Positions 16,731 through 25,983 of a stretch of 64,000 bases of DNA are shown one piece after another. The translations under genes and the position numbers were made by a program. Positions within the stretch are counted from its first letter, which is position 1. Each line of letters starts with the position of its first letter. The stretch covers positions 1-64,000 of the forward strand of contig NZ_CAMFHB010000031.1 in the NCBI RefSeq assembly GCF_945952055.1, given 5' to 3'. Below the pieces are notes generated by a model. The model had not been told where the DNA came from, made no database searches, and saw only the letters and a list, made by a program, of their open reading frames with translations. Source of the DNA: an uncultured Alsobacter sp. (GTDB lineage: Bacteria; Pseudomonadota; Alphaproteobacteria; Rhizobiales; Beijerinckiaceae).

Positions 16731-18575
16731 TCAAGCCGCAGGCTTGCCGAAGGCGGCGACCAGCGCCGTGACGATTGCGCGCTCCGCGGCCGAGAGGCTG
16801 CGCTCGGCCGAGAAGATCACGGAGAGCTTGCCCGTGACGACGTCTTCCGCGATGGCGGTGGCGGTCAGCCGGCCGTCGCCCACGTCCTGCTGGACGGAGG
16901 AGACCGGGAGCACGGTGCAGATCGGCGCCCGCCGCACCATGGCGATGGCGAGCGGCAGGGAGCCGACCTCCATGACCGGGGCGACCGGCAGGCGCCTGGA
17001 GCGGGCCGCCTCCAGGAAGAGCTGGTGGATGCTGAGTTCGCGCGGACCCAGCACCAACGGCAGCGCGCAGACCTCCGCCAGCGTGATCTCCGGCCGTTCG
17101 GCCAGGCCCAGCGCCGGGTTGGCGATGAGGCTCAGGCGCTCGCTGCGCCCCAGCGCGATGCGGGCCAGCGGCGGCCGCGGAGCTCCCACCACGGCCAGGT
17201 TCAACTGCCCGGCCCTGACGCTCTCGTGCAGGGCCGCGTTGCTGGCCTCCACGACATGCAGCCGCCACTCGGGGTGGGCCAGGCGCACCTGCGTGAGGGC
17301 CTCGGCGATCCTGGCCGTCATCGCGCTGTCGTGCCCGGAACTCGGCAGCGTCCCGAGCGACACCGTCGCCTGCGTGTGGGCGGCGATGTCGCGGGCACTG
17401 CGGACGATGGCGTCGAGGCGGTCTTCCAGCAGCACCGTCAGCGGCAGGATCCGCCGGCCCGCGGCGGTGGCCTTGGCCCCGTCGCGGCGGCGGTCGAACA
17501 GCGTCCGCCCCAGCGCCGTTTCCATCTTCATGATCTGGGAGGACATGGATGGCTGCGTGACGCGGGCATGCCGGGCTGCCGACGACACCCCGCCCGAACG
17601 CTGGATCAGGTTGAAATAGTGGATCTGCCGCGCCGTGAGGCGAGGTACGAAGACCGCGTTGGCCTGTTCGCGCCGCAGCGCCTCGCCCAACAGGTCCAGG
17701 AACCGCCCGGCCACGGCTGCGTCCGGGCCGCGGACGCGGGCGACGATCCTGCTGGCGAGGGGGGGATCGAGCAGGGCCTGGTGCAGCCGCACCACGCCGA
17801 GCCGATCGGCGACCATGCTGCCGGGCAGCAGGAAGCGGGCGTGGGGCGCCTGCGCGACGAGATCGGCGAGGTCGGCGGGATGCCCATCCTGACGCCGCAG
17901 GGTTCCGGCGAAGCCGTGGGTCGCGGCGTGATCCAGGATCGTGTCGATCAGGGTCGTTCGCAGGTCCAGGACCACGAGGGCCCGCGACGGATCGGACGCG
18001 TCCCGGTCCGCGGCGCCGACCGAGACCCACAAGTCGTCGAGCAGGGTCCAGCCATCCGGGCCCGAGGCATCCGCCGGACTGTCCGCCACGCCGCCATAGC
18101 CGATGTCGATCACCGTGTCCGCGTCGCGGGGGTCGTCGGCCGGATCGCCCCCCGGGCCGTCCATCCGGTCGAGGAAGACCGGCCTGAACTCGGCGAAGGG
18201 GTCTTCCCGGGCCATCGCGGCCAAGGCGCCATGGAGCGCGCGCGTGATCCGTCCCAAGGTGAAGCTGAGGTCGAGGCGCACGAGGATGGGACGTCGCTCG
18301 CCCGGATCCAGGTCCGTGGCGCCGGCCAACTTCGCTTCCGCCTGGAGCACCTCCATGGCGCGGTGAAAGAGCCAGAACCCCGCGGGCAGCGGGGCCAGGT
18401 GGCCGCCCTTGCGCGCGAACAGGCTGAGCTGCAGCTCCGATTCCAGCGCCCGCAGGCCCGTGCTGAGGGCCGACGGCGTCACGTCCAGCGCGCGCGCCGT
18501 CTCGGAGATCGTCGGGTTCTGGCAGGCGGCAACGAATTGCGCGAGTTGCCGGAGCTCGATGCGATGCGCGACCAT
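16731..18575 (-). CDS. Tandem-fused double LysR-type transcriptional regulator
   Basis: At 614 residues this is about twice the normal LysR length of 300. Copy 1 has a winged helix-turn-helix at about residues 5-65 (TISETARALDVTPSALS) and a divergent effector domain at 93-300 (VIDIGYGGVADSP, LLDDLWVSVGA). Copy 2 has a more canonical helix-turn-helix at 313-372 (GVSSAARHARVTQPSMSSQI) and effector domain at 400-612. The frame is continuous with no stop between copies. It lies upstream of the ubiD-ubiX catabolic genes on the same strand with a 106-base gap, and is the likely local regulator. Confidence 0.88.
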   Translation of the reverse strand: MVAHRIELRQLAQFVAACQNPTISETARALDVTPSALSTGLRALESELQLSLFARKGGHLAPLPAGFWLFHRAMEVLQAEAKLAGATDLDPGERRPILVRLDLSFTLGRITRALHGALAAMAREDPFAEFRPVFLDRMDGPGGDPADDPRDADTVIDIGYGGVADSPADASGPDGWTLLDDLWVSVGAADRDASDPSRALVVLDLRTTLIDTILDHAATHGFAGTLRRQDGHPADLADLVAQAPHARFLLPGSMVADRLGVVRLHQALLDPPLASRIVARVRGPDAAVAGRFLDLLGEALRREQANAVFVPRLTARQIHYFNLIQRSGGVSSAARHARVTQPSMSSQIMKMETALGRTLFDRRRDGAKATAAGRRILPLTVLLEDRLDAIVRSARDIAAHTQATVSLGTLPSSGHDSAMTARIAEALTQVRLAHPEWRLHVVEASNAALHESVRAGQLNLAVVGAPRPPLARIALGRSERLSLIANPALGLAERPEITLAEVCALPLVLGPRELSIHQLFLEAARSRRLPVAPVMEVGSLPLAIAMVRRAPICTVLPVSSVQQDVGDGRLTATAIAEDVVTGKLSVIFSAERSLSAAERAIVTALVAAFGKPAA

Positions 18576-18707
18576 GGCTTCTGGCTAGCACATTCGACGC
18601 CTGGCGGCACCGCTGTAGCCGGGTGGGCCGGTCCGATGCCCGATCCGCAGCGTTCTCAGGGGTGCGGGGAGGCTGTATCGAGGATGCCAACCGCGGGAGA
18701 GATTCGC

Positions 18708-18962
18708 ATGGCCAACCCACCCATCCGCCGCCGTCCCACCGATGCCCGGTCGGTTGCCGAAGCCGTGTTCAAGCCGGTCGCGCCCAAGGGGCCGGAACCC
18801 GCGCAGGCTCCGGCCAGGAGCGCCATCCCCGTCGCAAAGGAGCAGGTGACGATCAAGCTCGACGGCGACGTGCTGGCCCACTTCCAGGAGGACGGGCCCG
18901 GCTGGCAGGAGCGCATCAACGCTGCGCTGCGCCAGCATATGGCGCGCTCTTCGGGAGAGTGA
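18708..18962 (+). CDS. BrnA-like (DUF4415) antitoxin, apparently orphan
   Basis: An 84-residue protein. The first 40 residues are a Pro/Ala/Arg-rich linker, and the C-terminal part (VTIKLDGDVLAHF, then GWQERINAALRQHM) is the ribbon-helix-helix signature of BrnA/DUF4415 antitoxins: a strand that reads DNA, then two helices. GGGAG lies 9 bases before the ATG. In type II systems BrnA neutralises the RNase BrnT encoded just upstream, but no BrnT-sized gene adjoins this one. It may be a solitary DNA-binding regulator or a relic. It is divergent from the double LysR gene. Confidence 0.72.
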   Translation: MANPPIRRRPTDARSVAEAVFKPVAPKGPEPAQAPARSAIPVAKEQVTIKLDGDVLAHFQEDGPGWQERINAALRQHMARSSGE

Positions 18963-18978
18963 GCGCCGGGCCGGCCCG

Positions 18979-19593
18979 TCAGCGCACCGGAACGAGCACC
19001 TCGTTGCGGCGCAGGAACGGCAGTGTCCAGGGCGGGTCGTAATAGGCGAAGACCGCCGGGCCCGTCGGCGTGAGCTTGCGCTTGGCGATCCAGTCGTCGA
19101 GCTGCCGTTCCTGGTCGGCCAGGGACGTGTCGGTGGCCAGGCCCGAGAAGCGCACCGCGGCGATGCGCCGCGCCGGCATCTCCGCCAGATGGACCCGGGC
19201 GTCCTTCGGCTTGGGCATCGTCGCCAGCCGGGACCCCGCCGGCATGATGAAGCGCACCGTCCAGTTGCCTTTGCCGCCCTGCTGCGTCACCGGCGCCGTC
19301 ATCGCGATGCGCTGGCCGGCCTCCTGGGTCACGGGCGCGGTCATGGCGATCGACGTGCCCGGCACGTTGGCGCCGAAGATGTAGGCCGCGAGGCTGCGGA
19401 AGCCCTCGTTCACGGCCGCGTCCCTGTCGCCTTCGACCCGCACTTCGGCCACCACGGCCGGTTCGTAGGCCCGCAGCTCGAACTTGTCCTGCTGGTCGAC
19501 GACCCGGTATTTGGCCTGCTCGGTCTCGGCGTGCACGCCGACGACCGAGCCGAGGAGCGCGGTGGCGGCGCCGATGGCGCGAACTAGTCCCAT
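18979..19593 (-). CDS. SOUL-family heme-binding-like protein, exported
   Basis: A 204-residue SOUL-domain protein with a signal peptide (MGLVRAIGAATALLGSVVGVHA) that places it in the periplasm. The SOUL core shows YRVVDQQDKFELRAYEP, AAYIFGAN, two IAMTAPVTQ repeats and a final YYDPPWTLPFLRRNEV. Eukaryotic relatives bind heme or hydrophobic ligands; the bacterial role is not established. The ATG at 19593 is preferred because GGAG lies 8 bases upstream, while a GTG at 19611 would lengthen the N-terminus. It runs convergently to the BrnA-like gene, 16 bases apart. Confidence 0.87.
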   Translation of the reverse strand: MGLVRAIGAATALLGSVVGVHAETEQAKYRVVDQQDKFELRAYEPAVVAEVRVEGDRDAAVNEGFRSLAAYIFGANVPGTSIAMTAPVTQEAGQRIAMTAPVTQQGGKGNWTVRFIMPAGSRLATMPKPKDARVHLAEMPARRIAAVRFSGLATDTSLADQERQLDDWIAKRKLTPTGPAVFAYYDPPWTLPFLRRNEVLVPVR

Positions 19594-19686
19594 GATCCTG
19601 TCTCCGCTCACACCCGTCTACGTCGGCAAGGCAAGCCGCGGATCAGCCTGGGGGTTCCATCCCTTCGGAAGGCCCCGGGATCAGTC

Positions 19687-20238
19687 CTACCGCCGGTAGT
19701 GCATCGCGACCGCGCCGTTGCGCAGCGGCGTCGCCGAGACGAGGTGGAGCCGACGGGTCGCAGGCAACCCGCCTTGGTGGAGGGTCGGGCCGTGCCCGGC
19801 GAGCCGCGGGTGGATGAGGAACCTGTACTCGTCGATCAGGTCCAGCCGGTCCAGCGCGGTGGCCAGCGCGGCGCCGCACAGGAGCACGCCCGCCGGCGTC
19901 GCGTCCTTGAGCCGCTGCACGCCCGTTCGCAGGTCGCCGGAGACGGCGTGGCTGTTCGTCCAGGGGAAGTCCGTCCGCGTCGTCGACACCACGTGCTTCG
20001 GCTTGGCTTCGAGCTTCTCGGCCCACTCGCGGATCGCCGGCTGCGCCGGCACCTCGCCGCGCGCCACGGCCGGCCAGTAGCTCTCCATCATCTCGTAGGT
20101 GACCCGGCCCCACAGCGTCGCGCCCGCTTCGTCCATCAGGGCGGTGAAGAGCGCATGCGTTTCATCGTCGGCGATCCCCTCCCGATGGTCGATACAGCCG
20201 TCCAGGGTGAGATTGAGGGTGAAGGTGAGATGTCCCAT
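19687..20238 (-). CDS. RibD C-terminal/dihydrofolate-reductase-fold protein
   Basis: A 183-residue protein with the RibD_C (deaminase-reductase) fold seen in YyaP/YwjB-type proteins. It shows the TLNLTLDGCIDHREG start, ATLWGRVTYEMMESYWP, GDLRTGVQRLKD and GVLLCGAALATALDRLDLIDEYRFLIHPRLAGHG, which holds the NADPH-binding glycine stretch. It probably reduces a small heterocyclic substrate, but the substrate is unknown. It appears to be a single-gene unit. Confidence 0.85.
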   Translation of the reverse strand: MGHLTFTLNLTLDGCIDHREGIADDETHALFTALMDEAGATLWGRVTYEMMESYWPAVARGEVPAQPAIREWAEKLEAKPKHVVSTTRTDFPWTNSHAVSGDLRTGVQRLKDATPAGVLLCGAALATALDRLDLIDEYRFLIHPRLAGHGPTLHQGGLPATRRLHLVSATPLRNGAVAMHYRR

Positions 20239-20345
20239 TCGGCGAACCTATGCGATGCGCAGGGGAGGGGATAGAACCGGGCCTGACGCTGGGAGGCGCC
20301 TGACTGGCCACCCCACCCGACCATCCCGAACGAGAGAACGCGCGC

Positions 20346-21143
20346 GTGTCGACGAAGTTCGGACTCCGCCGGGACCTGGTTCCCGCAGCCAACATCGTGG
20401 CGGACTTTCTCGCGCTCGACGACGTGGGGGGCGCTCCGGCCAAGGCCGCCTTCGACATGGTGATCCTCGCCGGGAACGCCATCCTGTCCACGGCGACAGC
20501 CGCCTTCGCCGTGGCCCGGGAAAAGGGTGTGCCGGTGCTGGTCACGGGTGGGGTGGGTCACTCGACCTCGCTGCTCCACGAGGCCGTCGCCGGCGCCTAC
20601 CCCGACGTTCCGGTGCAGGGAAGGACCGAGGCGGACATCCTGCGCGAGGTCGCGATCCGCTTTGGCGGGCTCGACCCCGGGCAGGTCGTCGTCGAGCCCG
20701 CATCGACGAACTGCGGCGAGAACGCCGCCTTCAGCCTGCGCCGCCTTCAGGATCTCGCGCTGCGGCCCCGCAGCGTCCTGCTGGTGCAGGATCCCCTGAT
20801 GCAGCGGCGGACGGATGCGTCCTTCCGCCGGGCCTGGCGCGACGCCCCGTGGCCGACGGCGTTCCTGAACTGGCCCACCTTCCGGCCGAGCCTCGCCTGG
20901 ACGGACGGCGAGGTCCGCTTCGGCGCGCAGTGCCCGAGACCGCTCTGGTCGGGCCAGCGCTTCCTGTCTCTCCTGCTGGGCGAGGTTCCGCGCCTGCGCG
21001 ACGACGAGCGGGGATACGGACCGCTGGGCACGGGCTTCATCGTTCACGTCGACATTCCCGCTGACGTCGAGGTCGCCTACGGGCGGCTGAGCGCTTACTT
21101 CGCCGATGACGCGCCGGCGCTGTCCCGGCGCATCGGCCGGTGA
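20346..21143 (+). CDS. DUF218/YdcF-like protein
   Basis: A 265-residue soluble protein resembling the YdcF/SanA/ElyC DUF218 group. Visible features are FDMVILAGNAI, a VPVLVTGGVGHS stretch, EADILREVAIRFG, the EPASTNCGENAAFSLRRL motif with the conserved Glu-x3-Thr-x2-Asn pattern and VLLVQDPLMQRRTDASF. E. coli YdcF binds S-adenosylmethionine; other members affect the envelope. There is no membrane helix. Translation starts at GTG with a weak ribosome site. Confidence 0.82.
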   Translation: MSTKFGLRRDLVPAANIVADFLALDDVGGAPAKAAFDMVILAGNAILSTATAAFAVAREKGVPVLVTGGVGHSTSLLHEAVAGAYPDVPVQGRTEADILREVAIRFGGLDPGQVVVEPASTNCGENAAFSLRRLQDLALRPRSVLLVQDPLMQRRTDASFRRAWRDAPWPTAFLNWPTFRPSLAWTDGEVRFGAQCPRPLWSGQRFLSLLLGEVPRLRDDERGYGPLGTGFIVHVDIPADVEVAYGRLSAYFADDAPALSRRIGR

Positions 21144-21260
21144 ACGCTCCGGCGGAAACAAACCGTAACGATCCGCCCCTTTGTCTCGAACGAGCCGTCG
21201 TCTTGGCGCCTCAAACCGGCGGCCATAACCGTGCCCGAGTGTTCAACCGGGGCCGTGACG

Positions 21261-21923
21261 ATGATGGACTTTCGAACCGTTCTGCAGGCGGGCACCGCGT
21301 TCTTCTGGAAGGTGGCCGGCCACGCCGCCACCTCCGTGGTCACGGCGCTGTGTGCCGCGCTGGTGACGAACGCGGTGATCCGGAAGGAGGATCCGGCCCC
21401 ATCCCCGTTGCCTGTCGCCCAGGACACGAGGCCGCTGGCCTCGGCCGCGCCCACGGCTCCGCCCGCATGGGGCGGGCAGCGGTCGCCGGCGTCCCCGGAC
21501 GCCCTCGCCGGGCTGGGGCTCACGCCCGTGGAGCCCGCGCACGCCTTCCCCCTGGACGGCGCCCCGACCTTCCAGCCCTCCCTGTCGAGGCCCTTCGTGG
21601 CGTTGGCGGGCAGCACCTGGGCCGAGGCGCGGTCGGACGGCCTCGTCAGGGTCGCCGACGACGCGCCGGCGCAACCCCGCAAGCCCACCCCGCGGGTCGC
21701 CGCGAAGCCGGCAAAACCGGCCATGGACATGGAACCGGTGGTGGCCCGGGCCTCCGTGCCGGCCGACGAGCCGGTCCCGACGCCGCCGCCTTCCGCAGCA
21801 CGCCGCATTTTCGGCGTCGAGGTTCCCCCGATTGTTCCCCCGGTCCTCGCCACCGTCGACCGCGCCGTGTCCGGCGTGACGTCGATGGCCTCGAACCTGA
21901 CCCGGCTGGCCGGGCTGCCGTGA
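21261..21923 (+). CDS. Hypothetical Pro/Ala-rich membrane-anchored protein
   Basis: I do not recognise a family. The 220-residue product has one hydrophobic segment near the N-terminus (FFWKVAGHAATSVVTALCAALVTNAVI) that could anchor it in the inner membrane. A low-complexity Pro/Ala linker follows (about 40-180), then a short ordered tail (RRIFGVEVPPIVPPVLATVDRAVSGVTSMASNLTRL). Codon use matches its neighbours. The start is uncertain: tandem ATGs at 21261/21264 or an ATG at 21231. It converges on motB, and a link to the motor is only a possibility. Confidence 0.6.
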   Translation: MMDFRTVLQAGTAFFWKVAGHAATSVVTALCAALVTNAVIRKEDPAPSPLPVAQDTRPLASAAPTAPPAWGGQRSPASPDALAGLGLTPVEPAHAFPLDGAPTFQPSLSRPFVALAGSTWAEARSDGLVRVADDAPAQPRKPTPRVAAKPAKPAMDMEPVVARASVPADEPVPTPPPSAARRIFGVEVPPIVPPVLATVDRAVSGVTSMASNLTRLAGLP

Positions 21924-21969
21924 GGGGACGTGACTGGGAGTGTCGTGGCCGCCCGCGAACGGACGGCCG

Positions 21970-22809
21970 TCAGCGCAGGCCGGTCGGGGGCACCGGCGGC
22001 GCCTCGTTGATCAGCGTGATCGTGACGCGCTGGTTCGCCGAGAGATACGGGTTGTCCGGGAAGACCGGCTCGGTGTCGGCACGGCCGGCCACGAAGGTGA
22101 AGCGGTCGTTGGGGAACCCGGCGCCCACCAGGATCTCGCGCACGGAGAGCGCGCGCCCGGCGGTGAGGCCCCATGAATCGGCGATCCGGGGTGAGCCCGG
22201 ACGCGCGACGGCCGTGTGACCGGTGACGGACAGGCGGCTGTTCAGCCGGCGAAGGGTGGGCGCGAGCTTCTCCAGGACGATGCGGGTCCGCTCGTTGGGG
22301 TTGACGGAGCCGTCGGGGAACATGGCGCGGCCGTCCTGGTCCATCAGGGACACGTTGACGCCGTCCTTGGTCGGCTCGACCACGATGTTGCGCGACAGCT
22401 CGGCATATTCGGGCATGCTCTGGAGCGCCTGCCTGAGGCTCGCGGCGGCCGTCTGGTTGGCCTGGCCCCCGGCGGCCGTGCGGATGGCGTCGCGCTCGTT
22501 CTCGCGGCCGGACCCCGCCATCGGGTTGTCCTTGATGTCCGACGCCTTGCTGCCCGCCTTGTCGATGGTCGTGCCCATCAGGATGCCGCCGGAGCCGCTC
22601 GTCGTGGGGCTGATGTTCGGCGGCGAGAAGTAGTTCGCCAGGCCGATCTTCTGCTCCTTCGTGGTCATGCTGATCAGCCACATCAGCAGGAAGAACGCCA
22701 TCATGGCGGTGACGAAGTCCGCATACGCGATCTTCCAGGCCCCGCCATGGTGGGCATGGGCGGCCTTCTTCACCTTCTTGATGATGATCGGCTGTTCAGA
22801 CTTGGCCAT
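21970..22809 (-). CDS. motB: Flagellar motor stator protein MotB
   Basis: A 279-residue stator subunit. The short basic N-terminus leads into a single membrane helix (WKIAYADFVTAMMAFFLLMWLIS) with the proton-carrying Asp31. A plug/linker region follows, and then an OmpA-like peptidoglycan-binding domain (about 150-270; TGHTAVARPG, GLTAGRALSVREILVGAG, NQRVTITLI). It sits 22 bases after motA in the same orientation. Length is normal for MotB. Confidence 0.93.
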   Translation of the reverse strand: MAKSEQPIIIKKVKKAAHAHHGGAWKIAYADFVTAMMAFFLLMWLISMTTKEQKIGLANYFSPPNISPTTSGSGGILMGTTIDKAGSKASDIKDNPMAGSGRENERDAIRTAAGGQANQTAAASLRQALQSMPEYAELSRNIVVEPTKDGVNVSLMDQDGRAMFPDGSVNPNERTRIVLEKLAPTLRRLNSRLSVTGHTAVARPGSPRIADSWGLTAGRALSVREILVGAGFPNDRFTFVAGRADTEPVFPDNPYLSANQRVTITLINEAPPVPPTGLR

Positions 22810-22831
22810 CGTGGTCCTGCTGGCGATCGGG

Positions 22832-23695
22832 TCAGACCGTGGCGGGCAGGGCGGCGGTCGCCGCTTCCACTTCGCTGAAGGTCGGGCGGACTTCGCTGAA
22901 CAGGGCCTTGCGGGCGAACTCGACCGACATCACCGGCGGCTGGCCGCTGATGTGGGCGAGAAGGCCGGCCTTGAGCGAGAGGAAGTACTTCGACTCCGCC
23001 TCGAAGGTGCTCTTCAGCGAGGCCGCCATGGGGGCAAAGAAGCCGTAGGCGACGAACACGCCGAAGAAGGTGCCGACGAGCGCGCCGCCGATGAGGTGAC
23101 CCAGCACCTCCGGCGGCTCCGAAATGGCACCCATCGTCTTGATGACGCCGAGCACGGCGGCGACGATGCCCAGCGCCGGCGTGCCGTCGGCGAGCGACTG
23201 CATGGCGGAGACGAGACGCTCCTGCTCCTGGTGGTGCGTCTCGAGTTCCTCGTCCATCAGCGCTTCGATCTCGTGGACGTTGTCCGCGCCCATCGTGAGC
23301 ATGCGCATGTAGTCGCAGACGAACTCGACGGCGTGGTGGTCACCCGCGAAGGTCGGGAAGGCGTTGAACAGCGTCGACTCGTGCGGGTTCTCGATGTGCG
23401 GCTCGATGGCCGTGATGCCCTTGGTCTTGGCGAGCTTGTACAGCGCGAACTGCATCGCCAGCAGTTCGACGTAGCAATCCTGCTTGTACTTGGAGCCCTT
23501 GAACAGCGTGCCGAACATCTTGGGCACGCCCTTGAGCACCGGCCCGGGGTTGCCGATGATGAACGCACCGATCGCCGCGCCCAGGATGATGACGAACTCG
23601 AACGGCTGCCAGAGCACCTCGAGATGGCCGCCCATGGCCGCGTAGCTGCCCAGGACGCAGACGAAGACGATGATGGTGCCGACGATCAGCTTCAT
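22832..23695 (-). CDS. motA: Flagellar motor stator protein MotA
   Basis: A 287-residue four-helix stator subunit with helices near residues 3-20, 29-45, 170-195 and 205-225. The cytoplasmic loop carries the charged segment (MDEELETHHQEQERL) expected to face the rotor protein FliG. The TPALGIVAAVLGVIKTMG helix includes the conserved proline next to the proton path. The ATG at 23695 gives the typical MKLIVGTIIVF start; earlier in-frame codons are untypical. It is co-transcribed with motB. Confidence 0.94.
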   Translation of the reverse strand: MKLIVGTIIVFVCVLGSYAAMGGHLEVLWQPFEFVIILGAAIGAFIIGNPGPVLKGVPKMFGTLFKGSKYKQDCYVELLAMQFALYKLAKTKGITAIEPHIENPHESTLFNAFPTFAGDHHAVEFVCDYMRMLTMGADNVHEIEALMDEELETHHQEQERLVSAMQSLADGTPALGIVAAVLGVIKTMGAISEPPEVLGHLIGGALVGTFFGVFVAYGFFAPMAASLKSTFEAESKYFLSLKAGLLAHISGQPPVMSVEFARKALFSEVRPTFSEVEAATAALPATV

Positions 23696-24306
23696 AACAC
23701 GCCACCCTTGCGCCGCTGCCGCTACAGCCCCGGCGAAGCCACTCTTTGGCCCAAGGGAATGACCGATCGAGATTAAGGGCGAGTATAGAGCCCCGCGCCA
23801 GCATGCTTTCCAAGCAGTAACGCTTGGGCTGGGAGGCGGGTCAACGAACGACCGGAGCCGGCCCCGAAGTGGACCGCAGCGCTTGCGCGGCCACGTCGAT
23901 CGCCGATCTCGGATTGAGCCGCAACGCCTGAAGCCGCGGTTTACCATGTCCTGCGTCGCGGCGTCTCAGTCACGTCGCGATCAGGGATTTGCGCCCCGCG
24001 TCCTCGTGGCGCGCACCCCGTGCGGTGCGTGACCCCGGGGGGCAGGGATGCGAAAGACAAGGCCAAGCTGCAGGGAGCCGTGGGCGCAGCCGGCTCGGGA
24101 CAGCGCAAGCTTAGCCGCAATGCGGACCCTGTACTCGTGATCCTTAGGCGAGATCATGTGATCAAAGTTCGCGTGATCGGGTAGCCACCGGCGTAGATCT
24201 TGCTAGCATCCACACTGCAGGGAGCCGGAGGGCTTCGGTCGGGGTCGAAGCACGAATGAGTCGGTCGCCGCGACGGCGATCGCGGAGCGGGACGGGAGCA
24301 CACTCA
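23696..24306. other. 611-base divergent intergenic region (motA / amino acid transporter)
   Basis: No gene is supported here. The region must carry the motA promoter (minus) and the promoter of the amino acid transporter operon (plus). Near the plus-strand gene are an inverted repeat at 24152-24163 and additional GTGATC copies. GGGAG, 10 bases before the ATG at 24307, serves as ribosome site. No clear sigma-70 hexamers are seen at good spacing. Confidence 0.55.
24152..24163. promoter_or_regulatory. GATCA-N2-TGATC inverted repeat, possible operator
   Basis: GATCATGTGATC has 5-bp perfect arms. Two further GTGATC copies lie nearby (about 24137 and 24173), giving three within 45 bases upstream of the amino acid transporter operon. 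This clustering suggests a regulator binding site; no candidate regulator gene is adjacent. Confidence 0.35.
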
Positions 24307-25188
24307 ATGGCTGTGAAGACTATTCTGGCGCGTGTACTGTTTGCCGGAGCTTTGGCGATGGGCACCTTCGGCGGCGCCCAGGCGCAGGACGCCGATCACC
24401 CCAAGGACAAGAAGCTCACGGTCGGCCTGGACATCGGTTACGCACCCTGGGCCATGCGGGCGCCGGATGGCACGGTCGAGGGCTTCCAGGTCGACATGCT
24501 CAACGAGATCGCCCGGCGCGTCGGGCGCCCCGGCGTCGAGTTCATCGATGCCAATTTCTCGGCGATCTTCGCCGGGCTGTTCGCCAAGCGCTACGAGATG
24601 ATCGGCTCGCCGATCGCGATCACCAAGGAGAGGGCCGAGCAGATGGCCTTCACCGAGAGCTGGCGCACCGGCGGCAATGCGTTCACGACGTTGCTGAACG
24701 AGCCCGACATCACCGCGCCGGAGATGCTCAAGGGCAAGGTCGTGGCCACGAACAGCGGCAGCGTGGCCGACGCCTGGCTCACGGCCAATGCCGAGAAGTA
24801 CGGCTTCACCGTGCAGAAATACGACAAGGACACGGATGCCCAGCAGGCCGTGCTCGTCGGCCGGGCCTATGCGTCGCTCGCCGATCTCGCCCGCAGCGAA
24901 TACGCCGCCGGGCTCAACAAGAAGACGAAGGTGTCGCCCTACATCGTGGCCGGAGCCGGCGCCGAGGTGGGCCTCGTCGTGCGCAAGGACGATCGCGCCT
25001 TTCTCGAGCAGCTCGAAGGCGCCCTCGAATGCATGAAGAAGGACGGCACCTTCAAGAAGATCAACATGAAGTGGTTCAAGAACGAGGGGGATCCAAACTC
25101 CTCGATGAACAAGATTTATCCTGGCATCGGTCCGGTCGGCTTCCCGGGATACGATCCTGCCCCGACCTTTGCTCCGAAGTGCTCGTGA
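24307..25188 (+). CDS. Polar amino acid ABC transporter substrate-binding protein
   Basis: A 293-residue family 3 periplasmic receptor with a signal peptide ([27 protein letters not shown]). The mature protein shows [37 protein letters not shown], the [20 protein letters not shown] segment and a C-terminal [14 protein letters not shown], all typical of HisJ/GlnH-type receptors. It is first in an operon with an ATPase, two permeases, a D-glutamate-cyclase-like gene and a peptidase, so D-glutamate or a glutamyl compound is a reasonable ligand guess. Confidence 0.93.
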   Translation: MAVKTILARVLFAGALAMGTFGGAQAQDADHPKDKKLTVGLDIGYAPWAMRAPDGTVEGFQVDMLNEIARRVGRPGVEFIDANFSAIFAGLFAKRYEMIGSPIAITKERAEQMAFTESWRTGGNAFTTLLNEPDITAPEMLKGKVVATNSGSVADAWLTANAEKYGFTVQKYDKDTDAQQAVLVGRAYASLADLARSEYAAGLNKKTKVSPYIVAGAGAEVGLVVRKDDRAFLEQLEGALECMKKDGTFKKINMKWFKNEGDPNSSMNKIYPGIGPVGFPGYDPAPTFAPKCS

Positions 25189-25205
25189 CACCGAACGCTG
25201 CAGTC

Positions 25206-25973
25206 ATGAGCATGCCGCATGCGGTGCCCGCAACGTCGGGCCCGCTTCTCACGATCGAGAACCTCAGCAAGCGCTTCGGCCCGCTGATGGTTCTCGACGA
25301 CGTCTCGCTCACGGTGGCCGAGCGGGAGGTGATTGCCATCATCGGTCCGTCCGGCTCCGGCAAGTCGACGCTGTTGCGTTGCGTGAACCGGCTGGAGGAA
25401 CCGGCGTCCGGGCGCGTCATGCTGGGCGACGTGGAGGTCACCGCGCGGGGCGCCAAGCTCAACGCCATCCGCCGGGACATCGGCCTGGTGTTCCAGAACT
25501 TCAACCTCTACCCGCACCTCAAGGCCCGCGACAACGTCTCGCTCGCCCTGCGCAAGGTGATCGGCCTGTCCAGGGAGGCTGCGCGCCTGCAGGCCGAGGC
25601 TGCCCTGACGGCGGTGGGCCTGGAGATGAAGTTCGACGCCTATCCGGGCGAACTCTCCGGTGGCCAGCAGCAGCGCGTGGGAATTGCGCGGGCGATGGCG
25701 CTCAATCCGCGGCTCATGATGTTCGATGAGCCGACCTCGGCCCTCGATCCGGAACTCGTCGCTGGCGTTCTGGGAGTCATCAAGGACATGAAGGCCCGGG
25801 GCATGACGATGCTCGTCGTGACGCACGAAATGGGGTTCGCGCGCGAGGTCGCCGACCGCGTGATCTTCATGGACCGCGGCAAGATCGTCGAGCAGGGACA
25901 CCCGTCGCGGATCTTCGGCCAGCCCGAAAGTCCGCGTCTGCGCGAGTTCCTCGCCAGCGTTCTGGGCCGCTGA
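25206..25973 (+). CDS. Polar amino acid ABC transporter ATPase (GlnQ/HisP-like)
   Basis: A 255-residue ATPase with Walker [11 protein letters not shown]-loop FQNFNLYPH, signature LSGGQQQR, Walker [15 protein letters not shown] and switch histidine THEM. The start is uncertain: ATG 25206 is used here, but GTG 25185 would overlap the receptor stop by four bases (GTGA), a pattern frequent in this genome, and add seven residues. It energises the two permeases encoded next. Confidence 0.93.
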   Translation: MSMPHAVPATSGPLLTIENLSKRFGPLMVLDDVSLTVAEREVIAIIGPSGSGKSTLLRCVNRLEEPASGRVMLGDVEVTARGAKLNAIRRDIGLVFQNFNLYPHLKARDNVSLALRKVIGLSREAARLQAEAALTAVGLEMKFDAYPGELSGGQQQRVGIARAMALNPRLMMFDEPTSALDPELVAGVLGVIKDMKARGMTMLVVTHEMGFAREVADRVIFMDRGKIVEQGHPSRIFGQPESPRLREFLASVLGR

Positions 25974-25983
25974 AGTCCCCGCC

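Noticed and set aside
24130-24300. Riboswitch upstream of the amino acid importer
   Set aside because: No glycine, lysine or glutamine aptamer core could be recognised; the repeats look like protein binding sites.
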